Positions 23,372-33,140 of a stretch of DNA of 64,000 nucleotides are shown here, one piece after another. Made by a program: the position numbers and the translations under genes. Below the pieces are notes generated by a model. It saw only the letters and a program-made list of their open reading frames with translations, searched no databases and had not been told where the DNA came from. The DNA lies in contig JAYKXP010000013.1 of the NCBI GenBank assembly GCA_037176845.1, positions 558,001 through 622,000 of the forward strand, written 5' to 3'. This stretch comes from Paramarasmius palmivorus. Its lineage: Eukaryota; Basidiomycota; Agaricomycetes; Agaricales; Marasmiaceae. How positions within the stretch are numbered: position 1 is the stretch's first letter; every line of letters starts with the position of its first letter.

Positions 23372-23844
23372 CTACATGATACGCGCTAGAAGAGAATCAT
23401 CCGAGTCAAGATCTGAGTGCTGATTGCCGCCAATCACCCCTTCCCATTCTATTCTCTTCACAGGCCCTTCGAATTCAAGCATTTCGAGTGCCGCTTCCAC
23501 ATCTCCATCCAAAGAGCGACCGAGCCCACTTCCTCGCACAACCAACACATCGAGCGGCATGTTGAAAGGTTGTTCAAGCCATTCTTGCATGGTATATAGT
23601 AGGTTGGTCGTGAGATCCACGTGTACCAACTCCAGTATGCGTAGGAAAGGGAACGAGAAATCGCCGTATCGATCATCCCAATCTGGATCGGCGTCATCTG
23701 TATTGAGTCATCATCTAGAGTCTTGATGGCTTCCTCCAGCGCAAGCCGAGCGCGTTGATGGCACAGACTACAGATTTCGTCCTCGCCGTCGGCCACGGCA
23801 CCGCCACCGGCGGCGGCTGCTTTTTGCAAGTTGAAATTCGACAA
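23372..23844 (-). pseudogene. F-box/LRR gene remnant with frameshift
   Basis: This resembles only the C-terminal end of the intact F-box gene next door. The first frame gives EICSLCHQRARLALEEAIKT then LDDDS; continuing requires a one-base shift near 23695 into DDADPDWDDRYGDFSFPFLR, followed by ILELVHVDLTTN and EGPVKRIEWEGV, stopping at 23372. The matching parts of the neighbour are KTLDDSKPLGWHVSFPSLRT, LELVFVDLSKR and YVKRIQLEG. There is no intron at the shift. F-box and most repeats are absent. The remnant starts 106 bp past the stop of the intact gene in the same orientation, consistent with a partial tandem duplication followed by decay. Confidence 0.65.
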
Positions 23845-23949
23845 GCGTTAAACGTTCAACGTTCAAATTCAGATCTTTAGAATTCAGCTAGTACACTACA
23901 TACATACTCGGAATCGCTTCCGGATTAACAGGTTACCACCGATGTGTCA

Positions 23950-25855
23950 CTATTCGGAGTCTTCGCTCTCCCAGTTCTCGCCCTCCCAGTTCTCACCTTC
24001 CAACTGTATCCTCTTCACATAGCCCCAGGATACCATCATGTTCAACGTCTGTTCCACATCAGATGTCATTCCAGGAGACTCCCATAACATCAGAGACTCG
24101 AGAGGCTTGAGAGGCTCAAGAATACACCATGATTCAAGCATGGCATCCAACACGGACATCGCAAACATGCCGTGGATGGTTTCAACTCGCTTGGAGAGAT
24201 CCACGAAAACCAACTCCAGTGTCCGTAAGGAAGGGAACGACACATGCCAACCGAGAGGTTTGGAATCATCAAGGGTTTTGCTGTCGTCAGCCAGAACAGT
24301 TCGCTTGGAGCACTCTTGACATCCTTCGTCGTAGCAGGGTTCTGTACCGAATGCATCGACCCAGTCGTGTGCGCACCCGCGTATCAAGATGACTCTCTGG
24401 AGTGTTTGGATACTCCCGAAGCAATCCGCAATGGTCATCTCGTCGACGTCGCATAGACCTGCTTCCATGCACACCGTTTCCAGCTGATCGCACCGTAAGC
24501 TTTTAACGCATTGTTCCACGATCCCGTCAAGGCTAGGAAATTGATCCTCATCAGGGCCGTCCAGATCATCTGGAGGCTCCCAGTCAATCTCGAGGTGAAA
24601 GTCTGGTACCTGTAGATCATCCACATCCTCTCCCATCGACACAAGTGGAAAGATATGACTGCGAGGTATGGCACCGTCACGCCAGATATTGAGCCTAAGA
24701 TATTCGGGCCTTGCGAGAGTCGAAAAGAGGAGTGTCTTGGTGAGTCGTTGTCCAGACGACGTAAGAGGGTTCAAGATTTTGTGGATTGAAGTAAAGAATG
24801 AAGGGGCGTGACGCTCAGGGTCATCGCAAGCGACGTGCAGAGTAGTTGATGCTGGGAAACTGAGATGATCCATAACGTGGGCACAGTCGTGAACGCTTGA
24901 CGAGAGGCGCAAGTACCGAAGTCGAGGAAGCGTTACTATCATTTGGCAATCTTCGATGTTGCGTGCTATTGCAGCCCAACCCCGAGGGAGGCAGCTGTCT
25001 AGCTGTAATTCTTCGAGTGCAGGCATTTGCTGGAGTGCAAGGAGGAACTGAGTGATTGTTGGGTATAAACCGAAAAATGGTAAAAAAGCTAATTCTGATC
25101 GTTGAATGATGAGCGATGTGAGGTTCTTGAGTAGTGGAGACTTCCACGAAAGCTCGCAGCGCTTGAGTACGAGCCTTGTGAGAAGCGGAGCGTCGCGGCC
25201 GAGGAAATCTTCAGGAAGATAGAGCTCCTCGATCCCAGGAGTGTGATAGTGAATTTCCAAAGAGCGGAGGATGGGCATGCTCTCGACCATGAGATCAAGT
25301 AGACTCTTCATGAGTGCTGTAGCCACCGGGCTGTCACCGACAGCTAAATGGATCGAGCTGATACGCGAGGGAATGGTGAGCGAGTCCAACAGAAGTTGTG
25401 CATTCTGTGGATCGTCGGCGGAGTTATCGAGGTTGGACCGGATATGAAGCGGGGATGACCGTGATCGTGCCATCATCGTGTTTGCGAGGCCGATTATTGA
25501 AAAATTTGGCCTGCTCCACAACGAGGGGTCACTCAGAGCCACACTACGCCAGCATTGACAAACATGTGTGATAGCTCTGAGCCATCGACATGTCAAGCGG
25601 CCCGTAAACCAGTCAGCATAAGCTCTTTCGTAGTTATCGATATCGATATGGATGGCTTTGGGAAAGCATAACTTGAAGATGTGGAGAAGGATTTCGGGTG
25701 GAAGCGTGCATACAGCGAGGATATTGTTGCGGTTTTCTGGTCTTGATGATACTTGGATAGCTAGAATTGGAATATAGGATTTAGAACTTATGTTACTAGT
25801 AAGAATGACGAGACATACAGATCCCTCCTGCTACCTCTTCGCCGTGACTGATCAT
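23950..25855 (-). CDS. F-box/leucine-rich repeat-like protein
   Basis: Exon 25819-25855 (MISHGEEVAGGI) joins across a 58-bp intron (25761-25818) to one long exon 23950-25760, giving about 615 residues. The F-box is at residues 25-70: LPPEILLHIFKLCFP, then LTCRWLRAITHVCQCWRSVA and LWSRPNFSI. F-box proteins bind Skp1 and bring substrates to SCF ubiquitin ligases. The rest has irregular Leu-rich repeats (LTRLVLKRCELSWKSPLLKN, LEELQLDSCLP, LRYLRLSSSVHDC) as in the large Agaricomycete F-box families, and an acidic tail. The intron position just before the F-box is shared by many family members. No target can be inferred. A truncated relative lies immediately downstream. Confidence 0.85.
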
Positions 25856-26718
25856 TGTGATACTTAAGTCTTAAGACCCTTCCAAGATCAGGCGCGCATT
25901 TCAACTAAAAGGAACGATTTGCCCATGTAGTCCTGTGCTAATCCATTAAAAAAAGGCTTACTCGTCAACTGAGAACGTGATACGCGATTAGTGAAAGCTG
26001 GCAAGATGAGGGCACTGAACAGGTCGTGCGTGGTGTGACAGGGATGTACTCGCCAGGCAGTCACGTGATCTTTCTCACGGCCTGACGCCGGCGCGCCATG
26101 CCGTATCGCTGGAATCATCGCAGGCGCAATGCCATCGAGTGTTAACGTTCATTTCTCGTAGCAAAATACGGCTTGAACCCGCTCTGTGGCTTTATCTTCT
26201 GTAGGTGACCGTACGTCTCCTTTAACCTCGCGGGAGTGTTTTGGATTCAGCCTTGTGCGCCCATGGTCACTGCGGTGACTTGGAGTCTGGGGTCATAGCC
26301 TGATATCGTGTATCTATTATTCTGCAACATGAGCCAACGCATCGCCAGCGCAGATTTGAGCTGTTCTTTTTACGTATGAACTATCTCAAGATTTTATTAT
26401 CGTCTTGTTCCTGTAAGTATAGGCACTTAGGTCACGCGTGTTGGTATTTGGGACAAAGAAAGGAACGAATGCTTCGGGCTTCCTTCGCAAACCGAAGAAT
26501 CACCCTAGAGAATGCAATTTGTTAACGAGAGTAGGTAAGTAAGATGCTATGGAAAAGTTGAAACGAGAAACTACAAGTACAATCTCCCGCAACCACATGA
26601 TATACTGGAGTTAAGTACCTGTGCACACGAATGAAGGAGTGAAAGAAGACAAGACAATTACCAGACATGCAATCTTTACTAGGAAAAAAGACATCGTCCT
26701 GTTTCAAGAGAAAGCTGC
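25856..26718. other. Intergenic, about 0.86 kb
   Basis: Promoter side of the F-box gene and 3' flank of lectin-like copy A. A GC-rich patch with CACGTG lies near 26060-26100. No gene supported. Confidence 0.45.
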
Positions 26719-27876
26719 TTACTGCGTCAACACAGTTGCAGCATCGGCCTTCGGGGCATCAGGAATGCCACTGGGGAGCTGTGTAAGCGCTGGGTTCTGC
26801 GCAGTGTACCCAGTCGGCTTGACAACGCCGCCCCATGGCGCCTCGCCAAAGGCAACTTCGACGGTCGCGTTGTCCCAGGTACTGTCATCGAAGCATGGCT
26901 TGATGAATTTACTGGAGAATGTCGGGTTGGCGAAAGTCTTCCAGCTGGCGTCGGTAACAAAAGTCGTCGCAGGGTTGTCCGGCAGGAGTGAGTTCCAGGT
27001 GACAGCGGAGACGATGAGACCTGCAACATTGGGATCCTGGGCACCGTAAATGGCAATGACAAGCTTGCACGTCGGATAGAAGGCGACACGGTAGCGCTGG
27101 GCGGTGCCCCAGTTTCTACCCGAACCGACAAGATAGCCATTGACGTAAAGGGAGTAGGCGTCGTCACAGGTAATGTCGACGATGAGGCTGTCAACGGGGA
27201 CTTTGGGGGTCAAAGTCTTGCGGAAGGGACGAGCGCCGATAGGAGGTTTCTTGCCTCCCTCGGCCTCCTTGGTCCAGATCCAGCGGGCTGTGCTCAAGTC
27301 GGGAAGACTTGGTGGTTTCGTGGCCGTGATGGGGCCACACGGTTTGCCACTGAGTTCCGGAATGCATGAAGCGGTCAAGGGACAAGCTTCGGTGCATTCT
27401 GCGGCCTTGCAGCAATTAGTCTCAGCGCTGGCTGCGATTAGCTGTTGGATGAGTTCGACAATGGCAGTCGAAATCTGGGGAGTGACACTCTTGATAAGGG
27501 CCTGCGTCTGGGATGTAAATTCGGTGGTGAGGATCTGAGCGACACTAGTGGCTATGCCTTGGGAGATCTGAGCCAAAGCCTGCTGAAGCTTGGCGTCGGT
27601 CTTGAACAGTTGTACGTCAGGCTCGGCGCAAACTCTGAACTTCATCCATGGGACGTTGCCCAAAATGTATGTCATTGCACTGTAAAATGAAAGGAATCAA
27701 TATTTGAGTAATCCCAACGAAGAAATTGGGACCTACGATTGGACCTCTGGGGTTGCACCAGGTAGGCTGGGGGCGGCGGAAGAGGCCACGATGTTACTAT
27801 GTCAAGATTGAGAAATACTCGACTGAACACAAGGTGAACCGACATACCTGGGAGCGGTTGAGGCTGAGCTAGACAT
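26719..27876 (-). CDS. Lectin-like galactose-binding-fold protein, copy A
   Basis: Three exons (27848-27876, 27737-27796, 26719-27679; introns 51 and 57 bp) encode about 349 residues. There is no signal peptide; the first 30 residues are Ala/Ser/Pro-rich. A helical segment (LQQALAQISQGIATSVAQ ... VELIQQLIAASAE) is followed by a Cys-rich piece (NCCKAAECTEACPLTASC). The C-terminal half is a beta-sandwich with WIWTKEA, DDAYSLYVNGYLVGSG and RYRVAF, and it ends with FDDSTWDNATV and APWGGVVKPTGY. That pattern is shared by many Agaricomycete lectin-like proteins and by the N-terminal carbohydrate-binding domains of some rhamnosidases. Sugar binding is inferred, not shown. A TATA box (27947-27954, minus strand) lies about 75 bp upstream. 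Copy B at 40.6-41.7 kb is close to 90% identical at protein level. Confidence 0.75.
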
Positions 27877-28330
27877 TGTTGCGTTGCGAGCAAATTAGAT
27901 GGAACAAGAAGACACTGGAGGTTGTGCTTATGCTTGGTCCATCCAGATTATATAGCCCGAGGGAAAAACATTGATCCACACAGGATTGAAGGACTGTATC
28001 CTATGATGCACCAAAGCTCCCTGGTCCCTGCCCTCGAGGCTGGGTTGCTTGTCACCGCCCAAAGACATCCCTGCAAGAAGACTTGGAAGCTGTCAAATTC
28101 GTGAAGGGTGGGGTCGAAGACGGAATTGTTTTCGTGTCGAATGGTTTGAAGACAGAAATGAAAGGCCAGATTCGAACACGCGCATTGAAGACCTCTGTCG
28201 CTTCCTGTCCATAGATCAACAGCTCTGACGGGAAAGGTTTCACCTGTTCAGCTGAGCGACACGGCGTCGCGCCGGGTCCGACTCGCCTCAATCGATACGG
28301 ATGTGTCGATGGTTTCAATGAGTCCATCGA
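26719..28330. repeat. Inverted segmental duplication, arm A
   Basis: The lectin-like gene plus about 450 bp upstream matches, in reverse orientation, the block at about 40100-41731. The match covers both introns, the TATA region and an upstream block containing the TTTGGGCGG/TTCGAGTGG end. Edges are approximate because similarity fades. Confidence 0.7.
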
Positions 28331-28891
28331 TATTTGATCCACTATGGAGTAACATTCTAGGGTGACATCGGGCAGGTACTAGTGGCGGCGCAGTTGGGTT
28401 TTCATTTCTTTTTGCCTATTAAACCAATCAATTGAACATGAACGTCGCTGTGCGAACATATCCTCAACAAGATTGCTGATACCTTCTGCGTAACAGCCTG
28501 CACAACTCCTACGTTCTGACCTTCTCTTCTCCCCCTTCCTTAGGATTCCATTAAATATCTAGACTCTGATAGAGTTCCGTCTACTAGTGCTCTGGAATGG
28601 TGTCAGCAGTGCGCCAGCATCTTACAGCGATAGAACTTACCAGATAGCAATAGATCTTCTGGTCCTGAAAGTCGCTATCAGGTGGGTACGGAGGAATCAG
28701 AATGGAAGATGCATACCTTCCAAGTTAATGACTCGTTCAGCTCCCAAACCGATGCTCATACCCCGCTCTTGACCCAAATCCAGTTAAAGAGTAGTGTCCA
28801 GGATTTATATGTTAGAAGGTGGAGCGGAACGAAGATGGTGGTTGGGGAAAGAACTTTCAAGTTCTGCGTGACAATACCACGTGCACATTGC
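27877..28891. other. Intergenic between divergent genes
   Basis: Includes the promoter of lectin-like copy A and its duplicated upstream block (to about 28330). The remainder to 28891 is possible 5' leader of the mtIF3-like gene; an in-frame open stretch from 28709 exists but lacks motifs. Confidence 0.4.
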
Positions 28892-29698
28892 ATGCCGCGG
28901 GCGCTTATTGTGCAGCAGGTTCTTTCTTGTCGTCCATGTTCGCCCAAGTCGTGCTACATTCCCCAGGTATGGCATCGGAAAATCTTTCGAAAAGTCTTGT
29001 TGACGAATTACAGTTGTCGAAATCCCGGTTTAATAGCCTTTCGGGTGGCCGGAAGACGCCTGGTCACACCTCGCGTCAACGATGCACTGCACCAGATTTC
29101 TTTCCTTCAACGTTCTCTTTCCTCACAATCGAAACAGCCTTCGAATGCACCTGCGTCGCCAGGACCCAGCAAAGTCCCAGCCGAACCTGGCAAACCCAAA
29201 AATGAGAAGATACCGTTTTCTAGGGTCAAACTAGTCGATCCACAGTCCGGTTCCCTTGAAGACAAATCAATGTCAGAAATCCTGGCCAACCTCGACAGAA
29301 AGACCCACTTCGCTGAACTTCAGACGACGACGCCATTTCCTGTCGTGAAGCTCATCAGCAAAGCCGAGGCCCAGGAACGGAGACAGAAGGAGAAGGAGAT
29401 GAAAAAGAGCTTGGCGAAGAGGAACTCGCACAAGGAATATCAGTTTACCTGGTCGATGGCAGAGAACGATTTGGAGCGTAGGATGAAGAAGGCTAGAGAA
29501 GACATTTCGAAAGGAGGGAAGGTTGATATTGTATTTGCACCAAAGCCCCGTCAACGGGGACCGCCGCATAAGGAGATGAGGGAGAGGCTCCAGGGTATCA
29601 GAGAGAGCCTACTAGAGTTTGGGACTGAGTGGAAACCTATGGAAATCAAAGGTGGAATGGCTGCAATTTACATTCAAGGAAAAAGTCCAGAATCATAG
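28892..29698 (+). CDS. Mitochondrial translation initiation factor IF-3-like protein
   Basis: A single-exon frame of about 268 residues. The N terminus (MPRALIVQQVLSC, then FRVAGRRLVTPRVNDALHQI and RSLSSQSKQ) is basic and Ser-rich, as expected of a mitochondrial presequence. The IF3-N region follows: IPFSRVKLVDPQSGSLEDKS and FPVVKLISKAEAQ. IF3-C has YQFTWSMAENDLERRMKKA, KGGKVDIVFAPKPRQRG and a closing strand GMAAIYIQGK. IF3 binds the small ribosomal subunit and favours start-codon selection in mitochondria. The start is uncertain: the frame is open further upstream (another ATG at 28709), but only the stretch from 28892 looks like a presequence. Sequence drift is strong, as usual for fungal mtIF3. 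Confidence 0.7.
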   Translation: MPRALIVQQVLSCRPCSPKSCYIPQVWHRKIFRKVLLTNYSCRNPGLIAFRVAGRRLVTPRVNDALHQISFLQRSLSSQSKQPSNAPASPGPSKVPAEPGKPKNEKIPFSRVKLVDPQSGSLEDKSMSEILANLDRKTHFAELQTTTPFPVVKLISKAEAQERRQKEKEMKKSLAKRNSHKEYQFTWSMAENDLERRMKKAREDISKGGKVDIVFAPKPRQRGPPHKEMRERLQGIRESLLEFGTEWKPMEIKGGMAAIYIQGKSPES

Positions 29699-30167
29699 TT
29701 GGGCGCCTGCCCTGTTTCATCAACTAGATGTACGTGATGCTATGCAATAGGAAACATCTTTGGGTGTTCATTCATCATATCAATAGGTGGAATGGTCATC
29801 GAACTTTGTCACTCTACATTATCTATGGGGCATTGCGACGTGGTCAGGGGGGATGCCCGTGACTGGTGTCTTGCTGGATCTGTGAGCAAAGTTGTGGGAT
29901 TGAATATGGGTGGTAGAGGCCTAGGGGAGAAGTCAACTGTTAGATACCCTTTTTCAGCTGCCCCGTGCATTATGTCTGTCGTCTTCGGTACATATATGGA
30001 CTTCTTGAGAAACTCGTATTCACCCCGTTTGTCCAAAAAAACATCAATCGAATAGAAACAGAACGCAAACCACAATTATCCGCAAAACTAATGATACTGG
30101 CAGAAACTTGGCGAAATGGTTATCGTTTCATCCACTCCTCATTGCTATCGACGACATTACATATTGA
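29699..30167. other. Convergent 3' intergenic region
   Basis: Lies between the stop codons of the IF3-like gene (plus) and PPR gene (minus). Nothing else seen. Confidence 0.5.
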
Positions 30168-32906
30168 TTAAATTACTTTACTGGATATACGATGATCACG
30201 CCTGCTACGATGCGGTGCTTTGCGTCTAAGGAAAAGTCCTCTACTCTTGTTGACTGGTATTCGGAAGGGGTGGAACCGACGCCGATTGGATTTGTGGTGT
30301 GGGGAAGTGTCTGGAGAAACACCAAGCAGGTTGGGGCTTCGACCGACGAGTAAATATTGCAAGCCCAACGGAATGGATAACCCAGCTTGCTTCATATCTG
30401 TTACAACCGTCTCAAGCATCGGATTGGGATAACTCCGAGGTTTCCCGAGCCGAGCGTAGATCCAGTTAGCGAACCGAATATGCTGCCTCCAGTGACTGGG
30501 GGTGGTATATGGGTTTCGAGGGGGCATCTTGGGATGCCGCGTAGTAATGCGAAGCATAGCATTGAAGAATTTCACATCGGGCTCTGGAAGGATCGGAGAA
30601 CGAGATGGAAGACTGGTTTGTCGAAGTTTCAATAGCTCGTCGTAAACCGACTGGGCACCGGTCATCATACTGTTATATATGCCCATCGCACCGATTTTGC
30701 CGGCACTGAAGCGATGGGCCTTTTCTCTTCTCTTCGTAGACAAGATGAACTTGGCCCAACCCTTGACCCTGGAGTTCGTCCGGGGAACCCAAGCACGTTC
30801 GCTTTCCGTCATTGGCAGCCTTTTCCACCACCTCTTCTTGACCTGGTCTGCATAGGTTGATATCATCACCGTATAGGCTTCCACAGGAAGAAGCCAGGGT
30901 TCGACGTCTTCACAGAATCCAGGAACCCAGCTAGCTCTTTCCGCCTCCTTGGCCAATATCCATACTCTCTCTACAAGACCAACTTGGCCTGCTTTCCGTA
31001 GAGCGCTCAGAAGGGACACGAGGACGTGAGGACCATAGGATGCAATACGTCGGATACACTCTACACGGGATTCTCGTCTGAATTGCCTAATCTCTTCTGG
31101 AGTCGCTGTGCCCCACGAAGGATGATCGACCACGTGTAATTCGGGCACAAGATAGAATAGGATTCCGGCAACCACGTCTGCGCGACCGGTAGCAACTAGA
31201 TGCGTTATGTATGAGTTGATGGTGTTGGAATCGGCTTTAAGGGGGACATTTGTGCTCAGTAACGAGTCCTCGATAGAAGGTATAGGTACAGGGATAGGCG
31301 TCTTCTGCGTTCTATCCTGAGACGATGGCGACGGGGAAAGAGCATCCTTCAATAGCCCATCATTCTCCGGGACCTTGCGCAGCGCTGCCAAAGCCTTCTC
31401 CACAAGGTCAGACTTTCGCGTTATTGTCCCTGCTCTGAGCAGCGTGTTAAACGTGGCAGTATCGAGCTCGACTCCAATTTCCCTCATGTATACAAGGATC
31501 CGATTCGCAAGGTCAGGAGACTTTTGGTGACGAAGGGCATAGTTGAGGAGAGCATTGCACGAATGTCGACACATAACGTTCATGTGGCTGTGAACCTCGC
31601 CAACTTTGCTTTTGCTGGGTACACCAAAAGGATGGCTTGTGGGTGACTCGGGACGCGGAGGATCGTGGATAAGTCGTGTCAAGACGTGGTTGAAGTAATC
31701 CGATGCATTTACGCGTAAAAACCGGTTGTTTGCGCCAAGGATGAAGACGTTGTGGTCCGATTTTGGACAGCTATAGAGTGCTCGTATGAGACCTCCAACC
31801 TCTGGCCACATGAGCTGTCGCCAGTCGAGTAGCCAAGCAAGGTTTGCAAGGGCTTGGATGGCTGCATGAAAGGAAATCCCGTACGGACTATCTGCAGCAC
31901 GCCTTCCGTCACGATTTAGGACCTCCATGATGGAGGACAGGATGGAGACCAGAAGGCCTGCATCCGGAATCCTCTGGTGCGCTCCTCGATGATTAGCTGA
32001 GTTCGGTGCATCGTTTCCTGATTCCGTATCCTTTCGCCACTGGGCCTCTCTGACTGTCCACTCCTTGACCATCGCAGTGAAAAGTAGTGTCGCGGCGAGT
32101 AGTTCGCCTTGTAACAGACACGCTTTGATCACCGCGCTGAACATGTTCTCCGTACGCTCATAATTACGACGTCGGGCAGCTTGCATGATCTGGATGGCAC
32201 AGCGAGTGCCCGCATGTGCAGTCATTAATGGAGACAGTTGTGCGGCTTGGCTTGTACCAAGGATAGTCTTCAAACGCGACAAAAACTCTGTTTTTGACAC
32301 AGGTCGTCGCCCTGACGAGTCCAGCACTCCTTTTACTACAGCCTCCAACGTCTTTTGGTGAAGACGTATATCCTCTTCCAACATGTTCTGTGCTAACCTA
32401 AAAGCTTTCTGTTGGGCGCCTTTACGGAGGAGAGCGTGAATGAGGGCGTGGCCACACAGTCGCGGAGAAACGGGTTTCCTGAACATTTGCGTGGTTTCTT
32501 TGGGACGCCATGTCTCCATACTGTGGGACTGAGATTGTCTTGCAGCATGGAGGACGAGGAAAGCAGATGCAGTGTCGCCCTCACGCACCAACGCGTGGAC
32601 AGCTTGACGAGCTGCACGAGACATTTGCGCAGCAGTGAGAAACGATGTAGCGGTTGAGTAGGGTGAATCATTGGGTCGGTCGTCTTCGGATATGGTTGAG
32701 GGTAACTTTTCGGTAGATGAAATTTTGGGTGAAGATGTGAGAACGGCGGTTGAGTATGAAAATGGATGAGGATAGAAGTTTCGAGGTAAAATAGGGAAGT
32801 TTCTTGGGGTTTTGCGGGATAAAAAGGGCCTCAGACCGACATTTGCTGGTCGAAGCGCGGCCAGGGCATGAGATACACAATTAACTGTGAACCAGGTGCA
32901 TCGCAT
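30168..32906 (-). CDS. Mitochondrial pentatricopeptide-repeat (PPR) family protein
   Basis: One uninterrupted frame of 912 residues, unusual here for having no intron. The N terminus (MRCTWFTVNCVSHALAALRP, later RKTPRNFPILPRNFY) is basic and lacks acidic residues, consistent with a mitochondrial presequence. Helical repeats of PPR kind follow, for example LCGHALIHALLRKGAQQKAF, MFSAVIKACLLQGELLAATL, NALLNYALRHQKSPDLANRI with DTATFNTLLRAGTI, and VEAYTVMISTYADQVKKRWW. PPR proteins bind organellar RNA and act in its processing, stability or translation. The C-terminal tail is Arg/His-rich. The gene is divergent from the cap-binding subunit gene, 234 bp apart. RNA target unknown. Confidence 0.72.
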   Translation of the reverse strand: MRCTWFTVNCVSHALAALRPANVGLRPFLSRKTPRNFPILPRNFYPHPFSYSTAVLTSSPKISSTEKLPSTISEDDRPNDSPYSTATSFLTAAQMSRAARQAVHALVREGDTASAFLVLHAARQSQSHSMETWRPKETTQMFRKPVSPRLCGHALIHALLRKGAQQKAFRLAQNMLEEDIRLHQKTLEAVVKGVLDSSGRRPVSKTEFLSRLKTILGTSQAAQLSPLMTAHAGTRCAIQIMQAARRRNYERTENMFSAVIKACLLQGELLAATLLFTAMVKEWTVREAQWRKDTESGNDAPNSANHRGAHQRIPDAGLLVSILSSIMEVLNRDGRRAADSPYGISFHAAIQALANLAWLLDWRQLMWPEVGGLIRALYSCPKSDHNVFILGANNRFLRVNASDYFNHVLTRLIHDPPRPESPTSHPFGVPSKSKVGEVHSHMNVMCRHSCNALLNYALRHQKSPDLANRILVYMREIGVELDTATFNTLLRAGTITRKSDLVEKALAALRKVPENDGLLKDALSPSPSSQDRTQKTPIPVPIPSIEDSLLSTNVPLKADSNTINSYITHLVATGRADVVAGILFYLVPELHVVDHPSWGTATPEEIRQFRRESRVECIRRIASYGPHVLVSLLSALRKAGQVGLVERVWILAKEAERASWVPGFCEDVEPWLLPVEAYTVMISTYADQVKKRWWKRLPMTESERAWVPRTNSRVKGWAKFILSTKRREKAHRFSAGKIGAMGIYNSMMTGAQSVYDELLKLRQTSLPSRSPILPEPDVKFFNAMLRITTRHPKMPPRNPYTTPSHWRQHIRFANWIYARLGKPRSYPNPMLETVVTDMKQAGLSIPLGLQYLLVGRSPNLLGVSPDTSPHHKSNRRRFHPFRIPVNKSRGLFLRRKAPHRSRRDHRISSKVI

Positions 32907-33140
32907 GTAGCTTGCATTCCTGACCAGAAAATTAGTCTAGTAAAACAATAAACATCTAGCAACTCACCACCCCTTCTAATAGCTGAGGCCTTTGCCCTTA
33001 AGGAAGGGCTTTGTTGGAGGTCAACGTCGCGGACGATGTCGGCGGTAAAGAGAGGGTAAGTCACCTGACTTGACAACCTAAGGCTAAATTTCTGCCTCCA
33101 CCCTGTACGCGAAATTCTACTCGCAAGTTCGGTCAACACG

